From: JBBRHQ01 sp963840235
GTDB lineage: Bacteria; Actinomycetota; Thermoleophilia; Solirubrobacterales; 70-9
Length of the DNA: 64,000 nucleotides
NCBI GenBank assembly: GCA_963840235.1
Contig: CAWIYC010000003.1
Location: 248,001 to 312,000 of the forward strand
Reading direction: 5' to 3'
In this document: in pieces, positions 31,995 through 40,811 of the stretch
Position numbering within the stretch: the first letter of the stretch is position 1
Layout of the letters: every line of letters starts with the position of its first letter
Notes under the pieces: generated by a model
The model's database searches: none
Told to the model about the DNA's origin: nothing
The model's input: only the letters and a program-made list of their open reading frames with translations
Position numbers and translations under genes: made by a program

Positions 31995-32009
31995 GATACC
32001 GCGCAGGCG
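31995..32009 (+). promoter_or_regulatory. Conserved near-leaderless promoter-like box
   Basis: GATACCGCGCAGGCG abuts ATG 32010; one base differs from the copy at 8403. Confidence 0.45.
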
Positions 32010-32387
32010 ATGTCGCAGGAGAACGTGGAGATTGTGAGGCGAGCGATCGTTGCCTACGACCGCACAGGTGTGCCTCCCGAGGATCTCTTTGACTCGCTCC
32101 GAGAGCGATGGAACCCGGGAACTATCACGGGCACGCTGGGGTGCGTGATTACCTGGGTCGTTTGGGTGAGGTATTCGAACAGCAGAGAGCGGAGCCCATC
32201 GACGTCCTTGACGTCGATGCGGAGCGCGTGATCTCGGTCGTCCGGGTGGTAGGTCGAAGCGAGAAATTCGCAACGGAGATCGACGCCGAGTGAGCTTGGC
32301 TGATCAAGGTGCGAAGGGAAGGGCATCGAGGTATGGATTTTCACCGACCGTGCGCAGGCCCTCGAAGCCGCCGGGCTCTTGAAGTAG
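32010..32387 (+). pseudogene. NTF2/SnoaL-like gene with frameshifts
   Basis: ATG 32010 gives MSQENVEIVRRAIVAYDRTG and leaves the family after ~30 residues. The next frame carries EPGNYHGHAGVRDYLGRLGEVFEQQRAEPIDVLDVDAERVISVVRVVGRS to a stop at 32293. The last strand and tag (VWIFTDRAQALEAAGLLK) are in a further frame, ending TAG 32387. At least two shifts are needed, so it is a decayed array member. Confidence 0.75.
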
Positions 32388-32567
32388 ATGGCGCTAGGCG
32401 TCAGCGCATCCAGCCGAGCGAGGGCCGTGTGTTCCCTGCGTCTGGCATGCGGTGGATTACGGATGCCTGCCCCAGCTCCCTCGAAATAGACTGACGACCC
32501 GAGACTGGAGCCGTAGGGCGGGAGCCGAAGGGGAAAGAGCCGTACCGAAGCGAACGAAGAGGAGAGT

Positions 32568-35021
32568 GTGAGGACGAAGTTCGTGAGGATGCTGATGGTT
32601 TCGATCGCAGCGCTGGCGGTGATGGTCGGCGGTGCCGGATCGGCAGCCGCGGCACCAAAGAAAGCCAAGGCTCCCGGTGTCACCATCCGCCTCACCGAGG
32701 GCGGCATCCCCCGTATCCTCTCCGACTCCTGGCGCGGCCTCGGCTACGGCTACGGCTACTCCCTCGCCCGGGAGAACATCTGCTCGATGGCGCAGATCTA
32801 CACGACCGTCCGCGGTGAGCGCTCCAAGTACTTCGGGCCCACAGCGAAGTGGGACTTCACCGGCAACGGCACCAGCTACACGAACCTGGTGGGGGATCTC
32901 TACTTCCGCCGCGTGATCGCCGAGAAGCGGGTCGAGAAGCTGATCGCGCGTCCGGTCCCTAATGGACCCCGGCCGCAGATCAAGCAGGTGGTCAAGGGCT
33001 ACGTCGACGGCTACAACCGCTACCTCGCCAAGGTCGGCGTCAACCATCTCCCCGACCCGACGTGCCGGGGTGCCGCTTGGGTCAAGCCGATCACGATGGT
33101 GGACGCCTACCGGCGCTTCTTCATGCTCGGCATCCTCGCCGGCGAGGGCACATCGATCGACGGCATCGTCAACGCGGCGCCGCCCGGGACCATCCTGGCG
33201 ACCCGGCAGGCGGGCGACGCGATCACCAATCCGACCCCGGCCGACGCCGAGAAGCTCATGCAGAGCGGCCCGGACATCGGCTCGAACGCCGTTGCACTGG
33301 GCAAGAACGCGACCGACACAAAGGGGGGGATGCTGCTCGGCAACCCGCATTTCCCATGGGTTGGCTCCGAACGCTTCTTCGAGTCCCAGATGACCTATCC
33401 CAGGCATGTCAACGCGAGCGGCGCCAGCCTGCTTGGCGTGCCGGTGATCCTGATCGGCCACACCAAGAACCTCGCGTGGAGCCACACGGTCTCGACCGCG
33501 TTCCGGTTCGTCCCCTTCCAGGAACAGCTCGTACCCGGTGATCCGACCTCCTACCTGGTCGACGGCCAGCCGCACAAGATGACCGCTACGACGGTGACGG
33601 TCCCGGTGAAGAACCAGGACGGGTCGATGCGGCACGTGACCCGCACGCTTTACTCGACGGTCCACGGGCCCGTGGTCACTTCACTGCAAGGCCAGGCGCT
33701 CTTCGGCTGGACCGACGCAAACGCCTACGCCATGCACGACGTCAACGCGGACAGCTTCCGCTTCCTCAACCACTTCTTCGACGCCTCCCGGGCACAGAGC
33801 GTGAAGGGAATGCTGCGCGTACTGCGGACCGACCAGGGGGTCCCGTGGGTGAATACCATCGCGGCCGACTCGAAGGGCGACACGCTCTACGCGGACATCG
33901 GTGCGATCCCGAAAGTTCCGAACTCAAAGACGGCAAAGTGCAACACCGCGCTCGGCCAGCTCACCCTGTCCGCGGCGGGGATTCCCGTGCTCGACGGCTC
34001 ACGGGGGTCCTGCGATCTCCAACAGGCCAAGGGCGCCGTGGACAAGGGTGTCTTCGCGCCCAGCTCGGAGCCGTTCGTCCGGGGGCTCACCTACGTGACG
34101 AACTCAAACGACAGCTACTGGCTGTCGAACCCCATGCACCCGCTCGAAGGCTTCCCGCGCCAGATCGGCACGGAGCGTACGCCGCGCTCGTTGCGGACAC
34201 GCCTCGGCCTGATCATGGTCCAGCAGCGCCTTCGCGGGACCGACGGGCGCAAGGGCAAGAAGTTCACTCTCTCCCGGCTCCGGGGCACGGTCTTCAACAA
34301 CCGCGTTCTCAGCGCGGAGCTGGCGCGCGACTCGCTCGTCGCGCTCTGCCAGACGAATTCCACACTGGTGGGCTCGAGCGGGCCTGTGGACGTGAGCGAG
34401 GCATGCCCGATCCTCGCCGCATGGGATGAGAAGTTCGATCTCGACTCCCCCGGGGCAGTCCTCTGGCGGCGCTTCGCCAACCGGGGTATCGCGAACTCAG
34501 GGACGATGTGGAAGGTACCGTTTGACCCGACCAACCCCGTCAACTCGCCGAACACGCTGAATACGGACGACCCGGCGGTCGGCCGTGCCCTAGCCGACGC
34601 GGTGACTGATCTGCGCGACGCCGGCATTCCGCTGAGCGCGACGCTTCGCGACACCCAATTCGTGACCCGCAACGGGATACGGATCCCGATCCATGGAGGG
34701 CCCGGGGGCGTCGGCGCGTTCAACGTGATCAGCACCGCCTTCACCCCGGGGGAGGGCTTCTCCGAGCCCACACACGGATCGAGCTTCGTGATCGCCGCGA
34801 GCATGACGGGTGACGATTGCCCGAACGTAACAACGATCCTCACCTACTCCCAGGCAGCAACGAACCCGCACTCCAAGCACTTCGCCGACCAGACGAAGCT
34901 GTATTCGCAGAAGAAGTGGCTGACCGACCGGTTCTGCCGCAGCCAGCAGCTGAGGTCGCCCGGGCTGAAGATCACGAAGTTCGGCGGCGGCGCGAAGGTG
35001 GCCGCCGGCAAGGGCTTCTGA
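32568..35021 (+). CDS. Secreted penicillin acylase-family protein, AHL/aculeacin-acylase-like
   Basis: 817 residues from GTG 32568 (GAGGAGAG precedes). A signal peptide (MLMVSIAALAVMVGGAGSAAAA) comes first. The alpha part has RLTEGGIPRILSDSWRGLGYGYGYSLARENICSM. The beta chain probably starts at Ser in IGSNAVALG, followed by GGMLLGNPHFPWVGSERFFESQMTYP, the layout of acyl-homoserine-lactone acylases and aculeacin A acylase. IGHTKNLAWSHTVS and NSNDSYWLSNP are further conserved. Known relatives remove long acyl chains from quorum signals or lipopeptides; which one applies here is unknown. All family landmarks are present, so it is probably active, unlike several neighbours. Confidence 0.87.
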   Translation: MRTKFVRMLMVSIAALAVMVGGAGSAAAAPKKAKAPGVTIRLTEGGIPRILSDSWRGLGYGYGYSLARENICSMAQIYTTVRGERSKYFGPTAKWDFTGNGTSYTNLVGDLYFRRVIAEKRVEKLIARPVPNGPRPQIKQVVKGYVDGYNRYLAKVGVNHLPDPTCRGAAWVKPITMVDAYRRFFMLGILAGEGTSIDGIVNAAPPGTILATRQAGDAITNPTPADAEKLMQSGPDIGSNAVALGKNATDTKGGMLLGNPHFPWVGSERFFESQMTYPRHVNASGASLLGVPVILIGHTKNLAWSHTVSTAFRFVPFQEQLVPGDPTSYLVDGQPHKMTATTVTVPVKNQDGSMRHVTRTLYSTVHGPVVTSLQGQALFGWTDANAYAMHDVNADSFRFLNHFFDASRAQSVKGMLRVLRTDQGVPWVNTIAADSKGDTLYADIGAIPKVPNSKTAKCNTALGQLTLSAAGIPVLDGSRGSCDLQQAKGAVDKGVFAPSSEPFVRGLTYVTNSNDSYWLSNPMHPLEGFPRQIGTERTPRSLRTRLGLIMVQQRLRGTDGRKGKKFTLSRLRGTVFNNRVLSAELARDSLVALCQTNSTLVGSSGPVDVSEACPILAAWDEKFDLDSPGAVLWRRFANRGIANSGTMWKVPFDPTNPVNSPNTLNTDDPAVGRALADAVTDLRDAGIPLSATLRDTQFVTRNGIRIPIHGGPGGVGAFNVISTAFTPGEGFSEPTHGSSFVIAASMTGDDCPNVTTILTYSQAATNPHSKHFADQTKLYSQKKWLTDRFCRSQQLRSPGLKITKFGGGAKVAAGKGF

Positions 35022-35352
35022 GTCGAACAGGCTGCGCCTGAAGTGGGGCGAGCGCTGAGGGGAAGGTCGCCGAGTCTTCTTGAGCAGGGGGGCAGGGCCA
35101 TCGCGAGCGCGGCCACCCCGCCACCCCCTGAGCGCGCCGGATGGGTCCCGCGCGCCAACAGATACCTTCAATCGGCGCCTGTCTGCGTTCTTCGAGCTTT
35201 GTTTGGCGCCGACAGTCCCTGGCACACGGCGGTCGGCCAAAGGGCCTGGTGATGAGAACGGACCTGACATTTCCGCCCGCACTCCCGTTCCATGGCCAAG
35301 CGCTTATCGTCAACCTTGAACCGATGATCATTGATGCCGATACTCCCTACTC
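35022..35352. other. Intergenic with island repeat copy 2
   Basis: No gene is supported. The 53-bp repeat lies at 35128-35180. CTTGAACCGATGATCATTG and GATACTCCC occur shortly before the ECF sigma gene and may contain its promoter. Confidence 0.4.
35128..35180 (+). repeat. 53-bp island repeat, copy 2
   Basis: 47 of 53 bases match 27994-28046, same orientation, 7.1 kb apart within the tRNA-Cys island. It lies shortly after the acylase gene end. Confidence 0.65.
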
Positions 35353-36807
35353 ATGACAGAGGCGATAGCCCTGCCCGCATCAAGCCTGCGTGCTCGGCCC
35401 GCACGCTTGTTCTCCGACGATCGCTTGGTCAACCGTGCGAAGAACGGAGACGAGCGGGCGTTCGCCGCAATCTACGACCGCTATCACCAGGATCTATATC
35501 GGTATTGCCAGGCGATCCTCGGCAATACGCAGGACGCCCAGGACGCCCTCCAAAACACGATGGTCAAGGCCCTGCGGGCGCTGCCAGGCGAGAAGAGGGA
35601 TATAGAGCTCAAGCCCTGGCTTTACCGGGTTGCCCACAACGAGGCGATCGAGTTGCTGAGAAGGCGACGCCAAGCCGGGCAATTCGACCCGGAAGCGGCA
35701 CTTGCGATCGAGGCCGGTCCGCACCAGAGCGCGGAGGCCCGCGAACGACTGCGCCTGTTGATCAGCGATCTCGGCGAGCTGCCCGAGCGGCAGCGCAGCG
35801 CATTAGTAATGCGCGAACTCTCCGATTTGAGCTTCGAGGAGATCGGCGCGACCCTTGGTACCACTCCGGCCGTGGTCCGGCAGACCCTCTACGAGGCGCG
35901 AACCAACCTCCAGCGGTTGAGCGACGGGCGTGAAATGAGTTGCGAAAGCGTCAAACACTCGCTCTCCGACGCCGATGGGCGCGTTCTGCGACGTCGCGAT
36001 ATCAGAGCCCATCTCCGAGCATGCGCGAGCTGCGCAGAGTTCAAGGCGGGGATTGCAACTCGACGGCGCGACCTCGCCGCCCTGAGCCCGCTTCCGGCTG
36101 TGGCGTCCGTCGGACTCCTCCACGGCCTGCTCGGTGGTCAAGGCGGCTCCGCCGGGGGTGGACTTGTCGGAGCTCTGGGCGGCGGCGCGGGCAAGGCTCT
36201 CGCGACCTCGGCTCTGCTCAAGTCGGCCGCAGCCGTCGTTGCCGTCACGGCAGTCGGAGTCACGGCCGCAGACACGACCGGTCTGATTCATGTCGGCTCC
36301 GGTGGGCAAAGCAGCGATCCGTCGACGCGGTCCATCCCAGCGCCCTCGGTTCCCACCGGACATTCCGCTTCCTCCCGCATCGCTAGCGGCGCGGATCAGC
36401 CCTTGGCGACGGCGGTTCGCAGCCGCAATCAAGTGGCCGCCCCTCAAGCCCAGAAAGCCCAAGGGAGTAAATCGGCGAGCAGCCATTCGGCGGCGGCGGC
36501 TGCAACTGATGAGCCTGGGGGCTCAACAGAGACACAAGCAATGCCGAGCTCGCATGGCTCTCCCGGCGCACTGCCGACTGCCGCATCCCACGGCCAAGAG
36601 ACCGCCGCCGCCCATCAGCCGCAGCTTCCGACTTCGGCCCAGAACCATCCAACTCCCGTCTCCCATCCGGGCCCACCTGCCACGTCGCACAGCGCCGGGT
36701 CACACCCCGCGCCAACCCACCCAGCGCACCCGAGTCCGCCGGTCGGGTCACATGGCGGCGGAAACGCCGCTGCCGCGACTCAGGCGGCCAACGGCCACGG
36801 CCACTGA
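35353..36807 (+). CDS. ECF sigma factor fused to zinc-finger, membrane segment and low-complexity tail
   Basis: 484 residues. Sigma region 2 spans ~20-105 (AFAAIYDRYHQDLYRYC, DAQDALQNTMVKAL, PWLYRVAHNEAIELLRRRR), region 4 ~135-190 (LSDLSFEEIGATLGTTPAVVRQTLYEARTNL). Then CESVKHSLSDADG and HLRACASCAEF form an HC2-type zinc finger as in anti-sigma factors, followed by a Gly-rich stretch, one probable TM helix (~265-300, ALLKSAAAVVAVTAVGVTAA) and ~170 residues rich in Ser, Pro, His and Ala. Sigma and anti-sigma parts are thus on one chain, tethered to the membrane; release might need proteolysis (inference). The riboswitch-preceded secreted-protein gene follows directly. Confidence 0.82.
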   Translation: MTEAIALPASSLRARPARLFSDDRLVNRAKNGDERAFAAIYDRYHQDLYRYCQAILGNTQDAQDALQNTMVKALRALPGEKRDIELKPWLYRVAHNEAIELLRRRRQAGQFDPEAALAIEAGPHQSAEARERLRLLISDLGELPERQRSALVMRELSDLSFEEIGATLGTTPAVVRQTLYEARTNLQRLSDGREMSCESVKHSLSDADGRVLRRRDIRAHLRACASCAEFKAGIATRRRDLAALSPLPAVASVGLLHGLLGGQGGSAGGGLVGALGGGAGKALATSALLKSAAAVVAVTAVGVTAADTTGLIHVGSGGQSSDPSTRSIPAPSVPTGHSASSRIASGADQPLATAVRSRNQVAAPQAQKAQGSKSASSHSAAAAATDEPGGSTETQAMPSSHGSPGALPTAASHGQETAAAHQPQLPTSAQNHPTPVSHPGPPATSHSAGSHPAPTHPAHPSPPVGSHGGGNAAAATQAANGHGH

Positions 36808-36850
36808 AATCTCGCTGTTTGCCCTGACAACGCGGGTCCGGCTGCGTTGT

Positions 36851-36944
36851 AGCTAGCGAGGAACTACCTCGAAAGGGCGAACCCGCTGCGAGGCGGGGGC
36901 GCAAACCAGGGGCCTTCGAGAGGAGGTAGCCCGGTTGCCGAAGG
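36851..36944 (+). promoter_or_regulatory. Cyclic di-GMP-I riboswitch candidate (GEMM-I)
   Basis: The order of motifs matches the class I c-di-GMP aptamer: AAAGGGCGAACC, a small hairpin (CCGC TGCGAG GCGG), GGGCGCAAACC, AGGGGCCT, a loop, AGGAGGTAGCC, CGGTTGCCGAAGG. These align with the well-known GGGCAAACC ... GACGCAAAGCC ... GGCCU ... AGGUAGC.GGGUUACCGAUGG of the Vibrio Vc2 RNA. Its 3' end merges with the Shine-Dalgarno AAGGAGG (36941-36947) five bases before ATG 36952, so ligand binding could control ribosome access directly. Confidence 0.82.
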
Positions 36945-36951
36945 AGGCAAT

Positions 36952-37323
36952 ATGAAGCGCACTCTGAAGCTCGCACTGATCACTGGCGGACTCGCCCTGA
37001 GCGCATCGCCGGCGATGTCTCTTGCGACGCCGTCCGGCCACGGCCACAGCCCTGGCGCGGGGGCAAGCCTGCCGACGAAGGCGAAGGCCTACGGCAAGTA
37101 CTGCCAGGCTGAGAGCAAGAAGCACGTCGACGGGCAGAAGGGCACGCCCTTCTCGCAGTGCGTGACCGCGATGGCGAAGCTCGCCAACGGCGCAGTCGAT
37201 AACCCGAGCAAAGCCTGCAAGGGCGAGAGCAAGAAGCACGTCGAGGGGCAGAAGGGCACCCCCTTCAGCCAGTGCGTCTCGGCCGGCGCGAAGTTGCTTC
37301 ACGACCAAAGCGGTCAGTCGTAG
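36952..37323 (+). CDS. Small secreted protein with duplicated 'ESKKHVxGQKGTPFSQC' unit
   Basis: 123 residues. MKRTLKLALITGGLALSASPAMS is a signal peptide. The mature chain has two copies of C-x-x-ESKKHV(D/E)GQKGTPFSQCV, each with two Cys, about 45 residues apart, joined by AMAKLANGAVDNPSKA. Cys spacing suggests one disulfide per unit. It resembles small secreted Thermoleophilia proteins of unknown function. The c-di-GMP riboswitch candidate directly upstream and the ECF fusion 144 bases before suggest a role in a surface or lifestyle switch (inference). Confidence 0.8.
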   Translation: MKRTLKLALITGGLALSASPAMSLATPSGHGHSPGAGASLPTKAKAYGKYCQAESKKHVDGQKGTPFSQCVTAMAKLANGAVDNPSKACKGESKKHVEGQKGTPFSQCVSAGAKLLHDQSGQS

Positions 37324-37435
37324 GACGACTGGACGTCTTCCAATGATCGCCCGCCCGTGCGCCTGACCGTGAGGGTCGGGCGCAACGAACAACGACCTTT
37401 AGGTCCTGAGCACAGAGACCCAGGAAGACCCCCTC

Positions 37436-37720
37436 GTGCCTCAGCCCCCGCGTTTGGTCAAGATCGCGACGATGCTCCCCCAGGAGCCCGAAACCGCCGA
37501 GAACATCATGCTCCGGCTGGGACGACGCTCCATCGGCGAGGATGGCCGGCGTTTCATCATCAGCCGCGGTCCTGGGGATGACATCTTCTGGGTGGACGCA
37601 GGCGAGGGAACGGAACCCCCGGTAGCACGAGGCCTCGTCGTCGAAGCTCTCGATCAACTCGCTAGAGACTGGCGCGATCACTTGATCGTCCTGGAGCCGG
37701 AAACTGGACCTCCCCGTTAG
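37436..37720 (+). CDS. Small uncharacterised protein
   Basis: 94 residues from GTG 37436: MPQPPRLVKIATMLPQEPETAENIMLRLGRRSIGEDGRRFIISRGPGDDIFWVDAGEG, then VEALDQLARDWRDHLIVLEPE. No family recognised; the second half is likely an amphipathic helix plus strand. The third-position GC and length argue for a real gene, but no clear ribosome-binding site was seen. Confidence 0.5.
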   Translation: MPQPPRLVKIATMLPQEPETAENIMLRLGRRSIGEDGRRFIISRGPGDDIFWVDAGEGTEPPVARGLVVEALDQLARDWRDHLIVLEPETGPPR

Positions 37721-37801
37721 GTCGACCGGACAGGACGCTCGCGGCGTAACTCGACAAACAAGGCTGATAGAGGTCGGGCCGTGGGCGGAAGCCTCCGCGT
37801 C

Positions 37802-37882
37802 CTACTCGTCGTGAACGGGCCGTATTGCCTCGACGTTTTCCCGCGACATCGCCTACTCCTCAAGCCCGGCAGCTTCGAGGGC
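37802..37882 (-). pseudogene. NTF2 tag junction in reverse orientation: orphan 3' tag plus 16-codon start stub
   Basis: On the minus strand, QALEAAGLEE-TAG (37882-37853) is followed three bases later by ATG 37849, MSRENVEAIRPVHDE and a stop at 37802. This is a complete tail-to-head junction of the array with both neighbouring gene bodies gone. It is the only copy seen on the minus strand. Confidence 0.7.
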
Positions 37883-37924
37883 CTGCGCCAGCGATCCGGG
37901 TTGGTGATCGGCACCTTCCCCAGC

Positions 37925-38059
37925 GAAAGCCTGCGCAGTTTCACATTCGACCTCTACGGCCACCTGATGCCGGGGGCCGAGAGCGAGACTGCCCGCCTCC
38001 TCGACGCCTTCCTCCACCGCGCCGATTCGCAGGCCCGCGCCACCGCTCTGGGGAAATGA
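37925..38059 (+). pseudogene. Tyrosine integrase, C-terminal stub
   Basis: The frame reads FTFDLYGHLMPGAESETARLLDAFLHRADSQ, the final segment of phage/ICE integrases, with the nucleophilic Tyr in DLYGHLMPG. Upstream it is cut by the reversed NTF2 junction. It may be what remains of the integrase of the tRNA-Cys island. Confidence 0.7.
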
Positions 38060-38061
38060 AA

Positions 38062-38087
38062 GGGGGCCCTCGGCGACGAGGGCCCCC
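38062..38087 (+). terminator. GC-rich hairpin with GCGA tetraloop
   Basis: GGGGGCCCTCG and CGAGGGCCCCC form an 11-bp perfect stem around GCGA, starting three bases after the integrase stub's stop. No T-run follows, so termination would be of the T-less kind. Confidence 0.6.
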
Positions 38088-38288
38088 CAATGAGTTGGAC
38101 TGTTGCCGGGCTAGTGGCTGATGGCGAGAACTCCGGCTCATGGGCCTGCCCGGTTGCGGCCCCGTCACCGGTAACTGCATCGGGCGGGGCTTACGGGAGC
38201 CTGCCGGCCAGTGACAGCCTCGAGTCGGAATAGCTCACGCATAGATCCCGCAGGCTGTTCGCCTTGTGGGAGTGGTTGACCAACAGGC

Positions 38289-39435
38289 TCACCCCCGCAG
38301 CGCTTGACTGATTCGCGCTGCCTGCCGGGTGAGGTGGTGACGTTCGGCGAGGTTGGGTGCGGACCGGGCGGCATCGGCATACAAACGTGCCGCGGCCAGA
38401 AGGTCGCCCGCCTTCTCGCGGAGGTACGCCGAGGCGGCGGTGTGGCGGGGCAGGCCAGGGTCCACCGTGGTCAAGGCCGCGAGGCCGGCCACGGGGCCAT
38501 CGGCCTCGCCGATCGCGATGGCTCGGTTGAGCTGCACGACCGGGCTCTCGGTGAGCCGGAGCAGCTCGTCGTACCAGCCGACGATCTGCACCCAGTCGGT
38601 CTCCTCGGCGCGCGGCGCGTCGGCGTGCAGGGCAGCGATAGCGGCCTGGGCTTGGAACTCCCCGAGTCGGTCGCGACCCAGCGCTGTCTGCAGGACTGCG
38701 ACGCCCTCAGCGATGAGCGAGGTGTTCCAGCGGGAGCGGTCCTGCTCGGCCAGGGGGACCAGGGTGCCGTCGCGCCGGGTCCGCGCCGGTCGCCGAGCGT
38801 GGTGCAGCAGCATCAACGCCAGCAGCCCCGCGGTCTCCTCGTCATCGGTCATCGACGCCAACTGCCGGGTGAGCCGGATCGCCTCGGCCGCCAGGTCGAC
38901 GTCGCCGGTGTAGCCCTCGTTGAAGACCAGGTAGAGCACCCGCAGCACGGTCGCCAGGTCGCCGGGCTCCTCGAACCGCACGGCACTGACCGTGCGTTTG
39001 GCCCGGCTGATCCGCTGCGCCATTGTCGCCTCCGGCACGAGGAAGGCCTGGGCGATCTGCCGGGTGGTCAAGCCACCGACGGCGCGCAGCGTGAGGGCCA
39101 CCGCGGAGGCCGGGGTCAGCGACGGATGGGCGCACAGGAAGAAGAGCTGCAACGTGTCCTCTGCGGTCTCGGTCGGTCCGGGCGGCGGCTCGACCTCGAC
39201 CCGCTGCTCCCGGTCGCGACGCGAGGCCTCGGAGCGGTGGGCGTCGAGGAACTTGCGCCAGGCAACCGTGACCAGCCAGCCCTTCGGGTCGGCGGGCTGC
39301 CTGGTCCGGCCAGGTCAGTGCGGCCTGGATGAGTGCTTCCTGCACGGCGTCCTCGGCCGTCGTGAAGTCAACTCCGCGATGCACGAGGACGCCGATCACC
39401 GCAGGAGTCAGCTCCCGCAGCAGCAGTTCGTCCAT
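38289..39435 (-). pseudogene. ECF sigma factor of the DGPF-associated (ECF42-like) type, frameshifted
   Basis: From ATG 39435 the first frame encodes MDELLLRELTPAVIGVLVHRGVDF and AEDAVQEALIQAALTWP, then loses sense; from about 39300 another frame continues KGWLVTVAWRKFLDAHRSEASRRD and the full C-terminal part to 38289 (LTLRAVGGLTTRQIAQAF for region 4, then the long TPR-like extension LVFNEGYTGD, LLALMLLHHARR, NRAIAIGEADGPVAGL). Sigma factors with this extension typically pair with a YCII/DGPF protein, which is the next gene upstream. One base near 39296-39303 breaks it. Confidence 0.75.
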
Positions 39436-39461
39436 CACCTGATCTGCCCTGGCCGGTCCGG

Positions 39462-39869
39462 TCACTCGGTGACCGTCGGCGGTGCGCTCAGGAACGGGCG
39501 CACCTCGAGCCACTCGTGGATCGGCTTGCCGCCGGCTCCGGGGGCTGCCGACAACTCGCCGGCGAGCGCGAGCGCCCGCTCGTAGGTGTCGACGTCGATC
39601 ACCATCCAGCCGGCGATCAGGTCCTTGGTCTCCGCGAACGGCCCGTCGGTGACCGGCGGTCGGCCCTCCCCGTCGTAGCGGACGAACGTGCCCTCAGGCG
39701 AGAGCGCCTGGCCGTCGACGTACTCACCGGTGCCCTCGAGCCGGGTGGCGAAGTCGGTCATGTACTGCAGGTGGTCCTCGATCTCCGCTGGGGTCCACTG
39801 GTCCATCGGGATGTCGTTGACGGCCTCGGGGGCGCCGCGGTAGTGCTTGAGAAGCAGATACTTCGTCAT
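39462..39869 (-). CDS. YCII/DGPF-domain protein
   Basis: 135 residues from ATG 39869 (GGAGACCCAAC precedes). MTKYLLLKHYRG, VRYDGEGRPPVTDGPFAETKDLIAGWMVIDVDTYERALALAGELSAAP and IEVRPFL-type ending match the YCII-related family with its DGPF motif. These small dimeric barrel proteins are typically encoded with ECF42-type sigma factors, as here: the sigma gene starts 26 bases after this stop. Biochemical role unknown. Confidence 0.85.
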   Translation of the reverse strand: MTKYLLLKHYRGAPEAVNDIPMDQWTPAEIEDHLQYMTDFATRLEGTGEYVDGQALSPEGTFVRYDGEGRPPVTDGPFAETKDLIAGWMVIDVDTYERALALAGELSAAPGAGGKPIHEWLEVRPFLSAPPTVTE

Positions 39870-40068
39870 GTTGGGTCTCCTCACGTGTGGTGCGGCCACG
39901 GTGGCCGCATCTGTCCCTGGGACGGAGCCGCCAGGCCGATCTCGACATCCTCGCCACATCTTCTTCGAGAACCTCCTGACGCAGCACGGCCCGAGCCACA
40001 CATCGATCCGCGTGCGGAACGCGAGTCGGATCGCTCTTGTTGGTCGCGGGTCGGCCTCCACGGACCCG

Positions 40069-40507
40069 TTAGCTGATCTGCTCCGCCAGTTCGACGATGA
40101 TCCCCTCCGGGCCGCGGACGTAGCAGAGCCGGTAGCTGTCCTCGTAGCGCTCCAGCTTGCCCACGAGTTCCGCGCCGCGGGCTCGCAGGTCGGCGACGAC
40201 AGCGTCGATGTCTTCGACGGCGAATGCGACATGGCGGATGCCCGGTGTGTTCGCCGGCGCGTGCCGGTCGTCGTCCTGGCTCGAGGGCGGGTGGAACTTC
40301 GTCAGCTCGAGTCGTCCCATGGCCGTCCGGGGTCTGCACGACCGCGATTTCTGCGCGGACGCCGTCGAGCCCCACGACGCGATCCATCCACCGGCCCTCG
40401 ACCGGCCCCTCGCCCTGCAGCTCGAGTCCGAGCTCGACGAAGAACTCAGTCGCGGCCGTGAGGTCGTCAACGACGATGCCCACGTGGTCCATTCGTTGGA
40501 TCGTCAC
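40069..40507 (-). pseudogene. VOC-family protein (methylmalonyl-CoA epimerase-like fold), frameshifted
   Basis: From GTG 40507 the first frame gives MTIQRMDHVGIVVDDLTAATEFFVELGLELQG and EIAVVQTPDGHG. The other frame continues RLELTKFHPP and GIRHVAFAVEDIDAVVADLRARGAELVGKLERYEDSYRLCYVRGPEGIIVELAEQ to 40069. One G too many in the GGG near 40318 explains the break. Both modules of the VOC fold with their His and Glu ligands are visible across the shift. Confidence 0.75.
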
Positions 40508-40811
40508 ATGCCCGATGGTAAGGACTCGCCGGTCGAGTCCGGCGACATGCGCCCGGAAAGACCAAGCCACGTCTTCATGCCGACGACCGCTCATGAAGGG
40601 CGGTCAATAACCACCTTCAAGCGATGGCTGCAGCCCGCCTGCGGGCGCGAGGACGCGGCGAAGCTCGCCGCGACGTTCTCAACGCCCGTGCAACCGGAGC
40701 AGGCCTCGACCGTCGCGACGTAGATCCCCGGTATCGCTTTTCGCCCGAAGCGGAACAACACCGATTTCGGCCAGGCGCGGGACTCGGCAACACAATCGGC
40801 GGTGATCGCGG
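40508..40811. other. No gene seen
   Basis: About 300 bases between minus-strand genes. A minus-strand frame near 40600-40760 gives IPGIYVATVEACSGCTGVENVAASF, which could be a secreted-protein scrap, but no start is present. Confidence 0.3.

Noticed and set aside
33845..34429. Alternative frame within the AHL-acylase-like gene
   Set aside because: Out-of-frame shadow; the main frame is continuous across this part.
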